Below are positions 28,240 to 39,639 of a stretch of 64,000 nt of DNA, piece by piece. Numbering within the stretch: position 1 is the first letter of the stretch; each line of letters begins with the position of its first letter. A model generated the notes under the pieces. That model searched no databases and was not told the origin of the DNA. It saw only the letters and a list, made by a program, of their open reading frames with translations. Origin of the DNA: Diphasiastrum complanatum (Eukaryota; Streptophyta; Lycopodiopsida; Lycopodiales; Lycopodiaceae); assembly GCA_029204225.1 (NCBI GenBank), contig CM055103.1, positions 5,338,249 through 5,402,248 of the forward strand, given 5' to 3'. Both the position numbers and the translations under genes were made by a program.

Positions 28240-30854
28240 AAATCTATAATTATGCATCCATGTGGCTCAAATTTTTTTAAATTTGAATTTATGTAGAGAT
28301 AGATATGCGCATCTAAAGTTACCCATGTCAAGTGCAAAAAAGTGTTTAAAATACGGTGCTAAAAAGTTGGAGCTATTTTAAAGGTGTTTTTTAAAACCCT
28401 TTCTTTGGCTATCTACTTTCAAAAATCGTTTCTGACCATAGAAACATGTCTATAAAAAGAATTTAAATTTTGAGTCCTATAGAGATATGTACGTGCACCT
28501 AAAGTTACCCATGTCAAGTGTTGACAAGTACCAAAAGTTTAAGTTTTTTGGGGGTAAATTGCCATCAATTGAGAGAGAAAAAGTTGAAGTACAAAACTAT
28601 TCTGAAAACAACTCTAGTGTTAATACCCATCGGTGTATTTTTTCTAATAATATGAATTGCTTGTTTTTTAAAAAAAAGTTTTTTAATCCAATAGTGACCA
28701 TGAGCATTCTAATGGTTATTTTAGGTATACAAATAGGACTTGAATTTTTTATAAAATAGTCATACTTTCATAGTTTACTCAATCTTAACACACCAATGAA
28801 CTTTTACTAAGATTTCAGAATAACAACTATAAAGTTTGCAAATTAATCTGTCCACACTGGAAAAAGCTAACATAATGAAAGTTAATAAGAGAGGATGTGA
28901 TTCGTAAACATTAACTAGAAGAATTAAAAAACAAGAATGTCAGATCACAATAAACAATGATTTTTTTTTGTAACATTTCAAAAATCAAACATAAAATTAA
29001 AATATAACACATTTATACAATGTTAGAGATAGGCCTTCTTATTACTTTATGCTACAATTTAATGCTATAAATAAAACACATTAGTCAACAAACAAAATTT
29101 AAACATTTTCACAAACAATGAACTTGCTACAAATAAATGTCATAAACAAAACACATTAATCAATAAGCAAACAAGTAACTTGCTACAAAAAAATGTAATA
29201 AATAAAACACATCAATTAACACTAGAGTTGTTTTCAGCACATTTTTCTGCAAGTGCGCACAAAAGTGTGCATAAAATCTTTGGTCACTTAACGAGACATA
29301 AAATGCCAACAAATGATTGAAATTTCAATCTTTTAATTGTATGTGGAACTAGACTTGACTCTTCATTGTATTATTGGAAGACATAATTTTTTTTTTGAGC
29401 TCAATTGATGCACTTGACACGGGTAACTTTAGATGCACATATCTATCTCTATAGAACACCAAATTGAAAAATTATTAGGAAAATGTTTGGTCATATGATA
29501 CTTTTTAAAGTAGACAAACCGATTTTTTTTTGGTTACAGTCATGGTATTATACACTCAAATATGACATTTCTAGTTTTGGTGATTTTTATCAAAACTTAA
29601 AAAGATAACTTTGAATGCATGTATCTATCTCTATAATTTTTCAAATTTAGTTTTTTTTTCATAGGCATGTTTCTATAATCATATAGGATTTTTAAGAGTA
29701 GACAGGCTAAAAATTGAATGGAAAATTCACAACAATGTAGTCCCATATATGAAAATATCAAAATCTCATCAATATCCCTATATGTTTGACACATCATATC
29801 TTACATATAAGTTGCTCAAAATGAAGGTCTCAAAATTTTTAATCGATAAATGTAGACATGAAGAACACACATGTGAAAGGATTTGATGTGATTCATCATA
29901 GTTTATGATATATGATTATTGAATAAGTGCTTGAAATGCACACTTTTCTATGCATTTTGTGACGACTCTAGTGCAAGCAAAATTGTAAACATTTTCATAC
30001 ATATTAAGAATATCTGACAAACCATGAACTTGCTATATCATTATATAGACACATATAATTTTTTTTGTAGAAGATAAATCAAACTATTGACCAAAATAAC
30101 ATATCAATAATAATCTTTCTAAATGCTAATAGTAAATTATCAATGAAAAAGTTGAACATATTAGAGTCTCCATAGATTTGTTGATATCTCATTCGGTTTT
30201 TTTGTTTTTGAATTTGGATTTGATTTTCAAACATTTTCCATATGAAATGTATGAGATTGTATTTGATGAAACTTAAAAATGATTATGTCGATAAAATCTA
30301 TACTAAATTGATATCATAATGATCATGTTGCTAAAAAACATAGCAATCAAATAATCATGATACTTTGCTTGTCACCCACATAACTTTGATTAGAATCTTT
30401 CTCATGTCATCAACACTTGATTCAAGAAGCTTTTCATTCTTGACATTTGTTGAGAGAGTTTTTGATTGCCTTCTTCTCTCCTTTTTCTGGTTCCTTGTAT
30501 GTTATTTTATCCACTTTTCTTTTTTCTTTCTAACGCATTAAATGTATTTACAAGTATTGAATTTGAGTATGTACATTTTGTTGTTTAATGGTGACTCCCC
30601 AATCCATGGACACAAGCATATCCTTTGCTAGTGCAAATGGATCTCTGATTCTACTATTGTTAGACTCCATCTAAAAAATATTTTATTATTGATGATTATT
30701 TCAATAAGTTCAACTTAAAAAAGTAAAAAAAAAGCCAAACACAATACCTCTCGTTATTTGGCAATGTAATAAGGGTCTAACTCTTTTGTTCAAGTTGTGT
30801 AAGCAACTCAAAAAAATTCATCAACGTCAACATTACAAGATAATTTATGACACA
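28240..30854. repeat. Repeat E2, full-length copy
   Basis: About 2.6 kb. 28240-28892 matches 44805-45470 (direct), and 28893-30854 matches E1 at 9735-16946 (inverted, without the Copia). The start (aaatctataattatgcatcc) is shared with E3 at 38713 and the end is taatttatgacaca. No ORF over about 90 residues and no recognised domain. It contains tandemly related motifs around ctaaagttac. Could be a large non-autonomous transposon or a giant solo LTR. Confidence 0.85.
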
Positions 30855-30869
30855 TATATTGTTGGCCTA

Positions 30870-31253
30870 GTTCAAAATGATGAGGCATAACTAATAAACT
30901 CGTATGGTAGAGTGCTAAATATCCATGTCAATGATTATTGGAAATCCTCTAAATTGGGCATGGACATAACATACTTCCACACTTGAACACTTTTGTCCTC
31001 AAAAGTAGAACTTAGAAATGTTTTTCTTTATTCTTTTAACTCTTTCAACATCCTTAGTGTGTCCTTTCCATCAAAGCAAGCTTACAAAGATTGAATGATT
31101 TCTCAATTGTTTATTTCTAGTTTTGAGTACTCTTTTTGGTTTCAAATGTACATGTACACTAAGAGATAAATCGTCCAAATGGATAACATATTCATCAGAT
31201 GCAACTATGTCACCTTCTTGTAAACTTAATTTCAACCAGCTTACATGAAACAT
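30870..31253 (-). pseudogene. Gypsy integrase C-terminal scrap and LTR start
   Basis: Minus strand 31253-31071 reads MFHVSWLKLSLQEGD and VLKTRNKQLRN, the chromodomain-proximal end of Gypsy pol (FHVS.LK, RNR). LTR sequence begins at about 30975 with the same TGTTATGTCCATG start as at 34271 and 40744. It is cut off at 30855 by repeat E2. Confidence 0.72.
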
Positions 31254-31308
31254 GGTTTCTCTATGTTGTTTCTGACATGATCTCTTCTATATGCATTTAT
31301 TCAAATTT

Positions 31309-32060
31309 GTTGGACACTTAGTGGCATGGGTCTCACTACTAAAAGTACTGTAAAACTAAGCTTACCAAGTGGGGCCCACCATAGTACACAATACAGTTAG
31401 AGTAATAAGTGCGAGGGTATTGGCTTTGTGTGTATAAGCCCAACTCAATGAGCACGCCAGTTAGTTCTAGGAATAAGTGACTTGGGGCTTAAAACTCTAA
31501 ATTGACATTAGAGGCCCTAGTCAAGTTGTCACTAAAAAGCTAAAAGGGCCCAAATTAGAACTCACATGAAACATGTCCCCATTGTGCTTTCTTAGCACCA
31601 TTAGATTTAGTTTGTGCTAAGATAAACAGCTTGGATTAGAATCCTTGCCATTTTAATTAGCCAATCAAAGATCAGGGGCAGGTCCTTCCCCAAGAATAAA
31701 AAAACATCTCTTATACAAATTTTTCATGTTCATATAGGAGGAGGAGATTTCGTCCAAATGTGATTCGAACATCCTTGCTTCTCTCTTCATTTTTGAAGGT
31801 AGTCTTGTTTTTCCTTTTGCTATTTCATTCAAATTGCTTAATTGCTTATGATTTTCGAGAGATCAGAGAGGGTAGGATGTAAGCACCTCCATCCATTGTA
31901 TTCTATCTTACTCTTTTGCTTGTGGTTCAGTAGTGTGGCTAATCTAGGAGTGGTTAGATAAATTGATCGTGTGTTGCAAGCTAATTCCGCAAGGGAAGCA
32001 CTATTCCCTTGGGAATGATACTAAGTGTGACAGGTGAACCAAGATAGATACCCAATAGTA
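31309..32060 (+). repeat. Possible Gypsy LTR
   Basis: Starts TGTTGGACAC. Near its end gggaatgatactaagtgtg resembles the conserved tail of Tat/Athila-type LTRs. No partner LTR was found, so borders are uncertain. No ORF. Confidence 0.35.
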
Positions 32061-32153
32061 ACGCCATTGCTGTAGAGTAGTTTAGCATTTTCTTGTTGTT
32101 AGTTTGCTTGCATTCATCATGTGTTTTTCTATTTTTTGCTTGTGGCATGGATG

Positions 32154-32168
32154 TGTGTGTGTGTGGTG

Positions 32169-32199
<31 letters not shown>

Positions 32200-32219
32200 G
32201 GGGGGGGGGGGAGGGGAGG
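32154..32219. repeat. (GT)n followed by a 29-base G run
   Basis: GT repeats, then G at 32183-32211, then gaggggagggtg. Could form G-quadruplexes and is a likely place for sequencing length error. Confidence 0.95.
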
Positions 32220-33560
32220 GTGTAGTATATTGTGGAATGAAAGATAGATTTGTTGTCTTTTTAGGATTTTTTGCTTGTATGATTTGTGGAGACAGATTGA
32301 GAGTTGGAACACATCATATCCCTTCCATAGATTCTAAAAATCCTTTGAAAAAAAAATCATGTAGTTTTGACAAACTATCCAAAAAAAGAGAGCCAAAAAT
32401 TCACCTATTAGGTTCTATATCTCTCTAATCTGATCAAACCCACCCTCACCCACCTGGCAGTACATTTTGCCACATCAGCAGAACATACTATAGTTCAAGC
32501 GAAGGTTAGTTCCCAGCTAGTTTGCGAAGATTGCTAAAAAATAGCAAAAAGATATTCCTTGTAAAAAAAGTACAGAATCTCACAGTAGCTCAAAACACTT
32601 TAGGCAATCCTCGCCCACCTTCATTTCCTCTTCAAAAACATTTGTACCCTCGTATCCTTCAGGGATCTGCATATCAAATGTGTGTGGAGATTTGATGGTA
32701 GTCTGGATGACGATGATTGTCTATCACGTGGACGACCTAGGTCAACGACGCCAAAATTTTAGCGAGTATTTCTAATCCACCTTCAATCCTAGATCCAAGC
32801 ACATCAAGCATCAAAGGAGATGAAGATGATTAATATGTTGTCATGCGGAGATTCGTTCCCATGGGAGCGATATAATAGTTCAGATTCAAGCACATGCTTA
32901 TGATTCCACAATTAACACTACTCAAGAATTGATAAAGCTTACTTTTCTTTCTTTCTCTCTTTTCTCTCACAAAAAGTATAACAAAGATCAATCCCAACAA
33001 TTAGCAAATCCAACAAATAGCAAAATCAAAATAAAACATGAGAGATGGAGCAAGAAAAAAGAGCAAGGACATCTGATTTCAATCCATAAGAGGCTCAACC
33101 TGCTTTCTTATAATGAACATGTAAAATGAATCACAAAGTACCACTATATATAGTGGATTCTAGGGATTTGGCCTCAAATCCTATTGGCGAATCTCCACCT
33201 CACTTATTATTTGAAATTTTAAATTTTAAATTTTAAATTTGGGGAGAAATTTTTTTTATTCACTAATTCTATTTGGCCTTGCGACATTTAATTTCCGCAA
33301 AAAGGCCTAAAGTTCTTTTATTAACTTCTAGCAAATCAAATAACTATGTGATCATCGGGTTGAACTTACACACGTAAAGTGCCAAATTCCTCTCACTTAT
33401 CAACTAGGTTTAGAGTTGTCTTGATATCCGTAAACCCTCCAACAATTTTGTAAATAAATTTGTTGTGTTTTTTCTACCCACGATTTGACAAAAAGGGAGC
33501 ACATAGTGTGCTATTGTTTTTATGCCATTACATGATTCTTTTATGAATAAGGATAATTAT
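32220..33560. other. Non-coding, no gene recognised
   Basis: No protein similarity on either strand. 33212-33240 holds a short AT-rich tandem (ttttaaa repeated about four times). Confidence 0.5.
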
Positions 33561-33567
33561 GGTCTGG

Positions 33568-33965
33568 CACATAGTTAAATATCTGATTAGCCATCAAATT
33601 TTATACAAGTCCATCAAAATATACTTTATAGTTTTATTTGTATTATAAAAATATGTTCATGAAGCTGTAAAAGCTAGCACGCCGATGTGCTAGCCTACCC
33701 GAAATAAAATGAAACCTTTTTTAAAAATTTTAGTCGATTTGGTTAACACTTCGATGTACTAATCAAATCAGCTCCAAAAAAAAATTAATTGTTTTTAAAG
33801 TTATGTTATGTTTTTTGTACGCTAGCATGCTAACATGCAAGCTTTTATAGCTTCATGAACATATTTTTATAAAACAAATAAACCTATATTTAAAGGATAG
33901 CATAGTGTATATTGATGGACATTTATAAAGTTTGATGGCTAGTAAGATTTTTAACTATGTATTAA
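33568..33965. repeat. Foldback (long inverted repeat) element
   Basis: Left arm 33568-33700 (cacatagttaaat ... agctagcacgc) pairs with right arm 33826-33965 (ctagcatgctaac ... ttaactatgt) across a ~125-bp spacer. Shared core: aaaaatatgttcatgaagct. It resembles a MITE or foldback transposon. No coding. Confidence 0.75.
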
Positions 33966-34432
33966 ACGATTACAAAGTTGTAAAAGTTGGCATGCCAGCA
34001 TACTAACATTCAAAAGAACTTTTTTTGGAAACTTATTTCTTTCTTATAGCTTAAGAAAAATCTAAATCATAAATTTTTTAATAACTCTGCAAGCACACAA
34101 GCATGCTAGCCGAATCGGCTCCCAAAAAAAAGTCAAGTATTTTTTATAAAGTTTTAAAAAAGGTCACGTCCAGTATGACGTGGCATAACTAACAGCTTGT
34201 TTCACTAGAGTACCATCATGTATCCAAGTCTAGGAGTATACTGTATCCTATGTACTGGTCATGGACATAACATTATTCCCTCCTTAAACTGCTTCTATCC
34301 TTAGAAGCTAAACTTTGAGAAATTTTTCTTTGTGCTATCAACTCTCTCCCACGAGTCATCATCCTCATTACGACCTTTCCACTGAATTAAGCACTCAGAG
34401 ATAGAATGATTTCTCAATTGTTTATCTATGAT

Positions 34433-34807
34433 TCATAGCACTTTCTCAAGTTCCAAAGGTACACTAAGTGACAAATCTTCTAAATGGGATAAATCCTCAT
34501 CCGATCCAATTGTATCACCATCATGTAAACTTAGTTTCAAATGACTTACATAGCCTTGAAGATCGAGTTCATACGCCAAAGAACCAATTCTACGTACAAT
34601 CCTGAAAGGTCCACAATAACGGGTAGATAGCTTATAATGCTTCCATGTACATAACGTCTTAGAATCTTTTGGAATCCTAAGATATACCCAGCCATCAACT
34701 TTAAAATCTTTTGGAGATCTCTTAAGATCGGTATAGTGTTTAGCTCTATTCTGAGCACTACTGATACTATCCTTAGCCACTTGCAACATCTCTTGCATAC
34801 CATGCAA
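34433..34807 (-). pseudogene. Gypsy integrase C-terminal domain
   Basis: 124 residues: SAQNRAKHYTDLKRSPKDF, GWVYLRIPKDSKTL, LSTRYCGPFRIVRRIGSLAYEL and SHLKLSLHDGD. This is the Gypsy pattern after the integrase core (GPF.I..RIG..AY.L). A related piece is at 55930-56270 on the other strand. Confidence 0.88.
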
Positions 34808-35154
34808 AAAATCAGCAACCTTCTAGATCTTAACAAACTTCATCTCAACATTTACTAGAGATCTAGGTTGAAAACCGTACATAAGCATAAAAGGACTGTA
34901 ACTTGTAGCAGAATGTTTTCTACTACTATATGCAAACTCGACCAATGGGAGATAATCGATTGCCTGTGAGAAACATACGTCCTCAAAATATCTTTCATAG
35001 TTTGATTAGTCCTTTCTGTTTGGCCATCTGATTCAGGATGATTAGAAGAACTTAAACTCAAAGAAGTTTCAAGTTTATGGAATTTTGCTGACCAAAAGTA
35101 GCCTGTGGACTTAGGATCTCTATCACTAACAATGTCACTGGGCAAACCATACAA
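34808..35154 (-). pseudogene. Gypsy integrase core, partial
   Basis: LPSDIVSDRDPKSTGYFW carries the second catalytic Asp, and SNHPESDGQTERTNQTM carries the Glu. The first Asp region is missing. The frame is lost after about residue 80. Confidence 0.9.
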
Positions 35155-35309
35155 CCGAAATAATCTTTCATCAAAGATCTAGGCTAATTCAAAAGCCTTT
35201 ATAGTATGAATGGAGCTAACTTAGTTAACCGATCCACTACAGCCCAAATAAAATCATTTTGTCGTTGGGTCTTTGGTAGTCCAACTACAAAATCCATAGA
35301 TATGCTTTT

Positions 35310-36427
35310 TCATTTCTTATCAGGGATATCTAATGGATTCAACAAACCACCAACCTTATGGCGCTTAGCCTTTGCTAATTGACAGGGCTTCAGACTAGGT
35401 TGGTTTCTCTTTTTCTTTTTATTAACATATTCTTTTGTCAGATTATTAAGCGGTGTTGCTAACTTAGCATAATCCTCAATAAATCTCTTGAAGAAAAGTG
35501 TAAAACCTAAAAATGACTTTACTTGCCTCACAGTTCTCGGAATTGGCCACTCAGTCACGATCTTGATTTTATCCTCGTCAATCTTGATCCCATTTACTAT
35601 GATCTTATGACTGAGATAAATCAACTCTGGCTTAAAGAATTCACACTTGGACTCTTTAGCGTAGAGTAACTCTTGACAGAGTTTCATCAAGATGATCTTT
35701 AAGTGTTCTACATGTTCCACCAAGGATTTACTGTAAACGAGAGTATCGTCTAAGAATACAGCCACAAAATTCTCCAAATATGGACAAAATACATCGTTCA
35801 CCATTTGCTGGAACATTGTTGACACATTCATTAATCCAAATGGCAACACTAAGAATTCATAATGACCAAATCTAGAACAAAATCCTGTATTTTGGACATC
35901 TTTCGACTTAATTCTTATTTGATGGTACCTTGTCTTGAGATCTACTTGGTGAAATATCGAGCTCCACCCAAGCGATCTACAAGGTCATCCATCCTGGGTA
36001 ATGGATATTTATTTTTGATAGTCACTTTATTAAGACCCTTGTAATCCACACACATCCGAAAACCTCCATCTTTCTTCGTTTTAAGAAGAACAGGAGTGTC
36101 CCACGGTGATTTACTAGGTTGTATATGTCCCATCCTCAGATAGTTTTCTATTTGATTTGAAATCTTTGTCTCCTCTTTCTGAGAGAACCTACAAGGTTGT
36201 CTAGAGACAGGTTGACTTCCTGCTAGAATTAGCTCAATCATGTGATCTATTGACCTAGACGGTGGTAAACCATGAGGTAATGCAAATGGAAAAATATCCC
36301 TAAATTCATTTACGATTTGTTCTTTCACTACTTGTTCATGATCTAAATTTACTGAGTTAAGAATTCCTGAGAATTCACAACCATCTAGATTCATTTCAGG
36401 AACATCCACAACTGGAACTGCCCGCAA
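35310..36427 (-). pseudogene. Gypsy reverse transcriptase
   Basis: Frame 1 (36427-35942): [60 protein letters not shown]. After a break at about 35940-35850 frame 2 (35849-35310): LPFGLMNVSTMFQQMVNDVF with the palm motif AVFLDDTLVYS, then FLGFTLFFKRFIEDYA. The break removes the segment SKIDL.SGYHQI. Related to chromovirus-like Gypsy. Confidence 0.92.
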
Positions 36428-36639
36428 GACTCCTAACTGTCCGACTCTTAAAACTCATGGTTAGTAGTAATATATTTTGAGCAAAGCATAGTTAAACAAA
36501 CTTACATGTTTTAAAGAGGGCCAACTTGCAAGAAGCTGCAAAAAATCATCTACAACAACATCAGCCATTAAACTACAGATGAGTAGAACAACAATAGATT
36601 TTCTAGACATTTTTTATATTTTTATGGAATCATAAGCCA

Positions 36640-37350
36640 TATGTGATCATTCCAATGGATTCTACATAAAGAGTGGATCATTTTTGCTTTTTACCTCATC
36701 TCCATCCGAGTTTAAATAAGAAAGTTATGGCTAATCAAAGATTTTGATGATGTGGCATATCGCCATGACGCGAGAATAGACCAGTTTCTTTTACCAGAAT
36801 GCAAATCCTCGCATGGTGGAGATATTCCAATGGATTCTATGCGAAGAGTAGATCATTTTTGCTTTTGTACTTCATCTCCATCCGAGCTCAAATAAGAAAG
36901 TTATGGCTAATCAAAGATTTTGATGATATCGCCATGACGCAAGAATAGACAAGTTTCTTTTACCAGAATGCAGATCCTCACGTGGTGGAGATATTCCACA
37001 TCATCAAATGCCACATCATCAAATGCTTATCTTGTACTATAAATCTTTGATCTACCATAACTTTCTTATCTGAACTCTGATAGACAGTGAGGTCAAAAGC
37101 AAAATTGATCTACTCTTTGCATAGAATATGATGATGTGGCATATCGCCATGACATGATAATAGACAAGTTTTTTTTTACCAAAATGCAGATTCTCGCGTG
37201 GTGGAGATATTCCACATAATCAAGTGTCGCGTCATCAAATGCTTATCTTGTACTATAAATCTTTGATCTACCATAACTTTCTTATTTGAACTCTGATAGA
37301 GATGAGGCCAAAAGAAAAATTGATCTACTCTTTGCATAGAATATGATGGA
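36640..37350. repeat. Complex array of direct and inverted ~180-bp units
   Basis: Two direct units (about 36651-36833 and 36834-37000) share attctatgcgaagagtagatc, aagaaagttatggctaatc and catatcgccatgac. These are followed by two more units (about 37001-37130 and 37210-37350) in which the first half is inverted (aaatctttgatctaccataac, ctactctttgcatagaat). Confidence 0.8.
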
Positions 37351-37399
37351 ATGTTCATATCTTGCTTATGATTATATAAAAATTAAGAGCTTGCATTTT

Positions 37400-38697
37400 C
37401 ATTTCATAATTGAGTTCTTTTATTTTTGCATTTTCAAATTTGAAAAAACATAAAAGCAAAATTCAAACCCAACTTCAACTTCTCTCGTATTTTAATAGTT
37501 CAAGGGAAGAGGATTTGAAGCTCTACAAGGTTAAGCCTTGTCTTCCAAACCCTTAATCCTACACAAAGGGGTGGTTAACTCGACCAAGAAGCTAGAAACA
37601 TCAGTACACTATCTACAACAATATTATTTACTAGTCTAAGGGAGAGTTGAATAACAATAAACCTGAACTCTGTGGAAAGCAATCAGCACCTACAAGAACA
37701 AGACATATAGCATCAATAAAAAGTTGCAATGGGAGCCACATTGCTAAAACTTCCTCACAAAGCTCCTCAAAGTCATTCTCAGGACGACTCACAAGTATTC
37801 GACAAGCTAACATGCAAATTAGTGTGACAACATGATTGGAGAAATCTAAAAGGCTAGAGGTTGTATTTATGTAAAACTTTGATATACAAATATTGATCAT
37901 GGGCTTTAGGAGTTGTGTAATCCTTTACACATGAGAATTTGGAGGGAATTTTCTCTCGCTTGTGGTGCGTGCTTTGTTTCTTGGCAGCGTGCTTTGCAAA
38001 CACTCAACCAAGCCTAAAAGTGATGATCCAAATAGTCTTAAATGGTCTCTAAGAGTTCCACGAAGCCTTCATACAAATCCTATGAAGCAGTATGGGTTGA
38101 GAACCATGAAATCTTGATTTCTAAAAGTCAAAATTGCTACAAACTTGATGGAATTGAAACATAAGCCTCTACCCCCAAGTCTGATAGCTTGCTGGGAAGG
38201 CAAAAAGGAATACAAATCATGCTATAAAAAATCTAGAATGATCCCCTTATGGATTTAGAGAAATCCACCCCCCAAAATTCACCAAAATTGGTCAATTTTT
38301 GCCAAATTTTGACTTCCTACAAACCCAATTGCTGGAATTCTTGGCTCTAAACTCTAGGAAAGCTTCTAAAAACTATGATTCATCTTTTCCCAGGTCCCAT
38401 GCAACTTGAATCTCAACTACTTTCAAGTGAATAAACTTGCTAAAAATTGCAGATCCATAACTAGTTTTGAGTTACACATGCTAAAACTCCAAAAAGACAC
38501 AATTGATTTCCTAGCACAATTCTCCGTAAAATACAATGAATTTGAGAGAGATATGGATCATGCAAATTGAAATTGGGAAGATCCACCAACTTGCAACCTT
38601 GCTCCCCTCCTTGGAAGAGAATACTAGTTGATCTCCACCAAGCTCCAATGAAAGCACCACTTCTCCAAGCTTGTAAGCCTTGTTCTGATACCACTAT
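37400..38697 (-). other. Probable retroelement leader with PBS at its 5' end
   Basis: At 38682-38693 the minus strand reads TGGTATCAGAAC, a PBS-like site. Downstream on that strand (38680-37400) there is no recognisable gag. A minus-strand frame at 37900-37631 (LACRILVSRPENDFEELCEE) looks protein-like but matches nothing I know. Read as the 5' untranslated or decayed gag part of the Gypsy whose pol lies at 36427-34433; this link is inferred from order and strand. Confidence 0.4.
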
Positions 38698-38712
38698 AAG
38701 GGAAGCAACATC

Positions 38713-39077
38713 AAATCTATAATTATGCATCCATGTGGCTCTCGTATGTCTCTCAAATTTTTTAAATTTGAATTTATGTAGAGATAGATATGTGCATCTA
38801 AAGTTATCCATGTCAAGTGCAAAAAAGTGTTTAAAATAAGGTGCTAAAAAGTTGGAGCTCTTTTGAAGGTGTTTTTTAAAACCCTTTCTTTGGCTATCTA
38901 CATTCAAAAATCTATTCTGACCATAGAAACATGTCAATTAAAAAATTTTAAATTTTGAGTCCTATAGAGATATATAAGTGCACCTAAAGTTACCCATGGG
39001 AAGTGCTGAAAAGTACTGAAAGTTGAAGGTTTTTTGGGGGTAAATTGCCATCAATTGAGAGAAAAAAAAATGAAGTC
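38713..39077. repeat. Repeat E3, first segment
   Basis: Same start as E2 (aaatctataattatgcatcc) and the same order of motifs (tgtggctc, gtgcatctaaagttat, ggagctcttttgaaggtg, gtgcacctaaagttaccc) up to gaagtctt. It then passes into mitochondrial-like DNA. Confidence 0.85.
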
Positions 39078-39360
39078 TTGACAAATTTGTATATCTATAT
39101 TCAAAGAGATTGAAAATTAAGCATATGTGAAAGGGATCCGTATTCGTTGTTCAGGTCGATTAAAAGGTGCAGAAATAGCTAAAACTGAATGCAGAAAGTA
39201 CGGTAAAACATCTTTACATGTATTTTCCGATCAAATTGATTATGCAAAAGCGCAAGCAGATTCTACTCCCTATGGAATCTTAGGTGTCAAAGTGTGGGTT
39301 TCATATTCTTGAAACGTAGAATAGTCACCCTTCATTCCCTTCCCAAACATCCTCGTTTCA
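39078..39360 (+). pseudogene. rps3: Nuclear copy of mitochondrial rps3 3' end
   Basis: The frame 39127-39312 reads [38 protein letters not shown] and [12 protein letters not shown] before a stop. This is the C-terminal KH-associated end of plant mitochondrial ribosomal protein S3. The plastid and bacterial forms (EWIREGRVPLQT type) differ. Only about the last 60 codons are present, with no promoter, so it is a transferred fragment and not a gene. It sits cleanly inside repeat E3: 39077 and 39361 are adjacent in E1. Confidence 0.88.
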
Positions 39361-39440
39361 ATTACAATGAAGAGTCAAGTCTAGTTCCACATACAATTGA
39401 CTAGGGGTTTTATGCACACTTTTGTCCGGATGCACACAAA
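39361..39440. repeat. Repeat E3, second segment
   Basis: acaatgaagagtcaag, agttccacatacaattga and ggttttatgc match E1 at 16498-16600. It breaks off shortly before the hairpin at 39459. Confidence 0.75.
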
Positions 39441-39458
39441 ACTATGCTGCGGGAAGGC

Positions 39459-39637
39459 CCCAGGAGGCTATGTTATGTATTATGGAAGGAGCCATAGGCA
39501 CATGCCATTCTGCCTGGTAAGGATTTCCAAAAAAATTGGGCGAGGCCCAGAGGGACCGAGCCTAATTTTTTTTGGAAAGTCGAACGGGCAGAATGGCATG
39601 TGCCCAAGCGCCTTCCATTGCATAATGGATACCTGGG
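39459..39637. repeat. Long imperfect hairpin, MITE- or MIRNA-like
   Basis: Two arms of about 85 nt pair across a short loop (about 39546-39554). The best-paired part is an 18-nt perfect stem, ggcacatgccattctgcc (39497-39514) with its complement at 39588-39605, followed by a paired ttccaaaaaaatt region. Outer parts pair with small bulges (cccagg 39459 with cctggg 39632). It is GC-richer than its surroundings. No ORF. The fold looks like a plant MIRNA foldback or a short MITE; the sequence alone cannot tell which. Confidence 0.7.
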
Positions 39638-39639
39638 AT

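Larger units (their letters stand above)
34155..36430 (-). mobile_element. Gypsy retrotransposon fragment
   Basis: Minus-strand RT (36427-35310), integrase (35154-34808), integrase C-terminus (34807-34433), polypurine tract (34272-34282, GGAGGGAATAA) and the first ~115 bp of a 3' LTR (34271-34155). RNase H and the first part of integrase are deleted. A matching LTR start is at 40744 on the other strand. Confidence 0.88.

Noticed and set aside
39127-39312. A functional ribosomal protein gene
   Set aside because: Only the last ~60 codons of rps3 are present, without a start region, inside a repeat.
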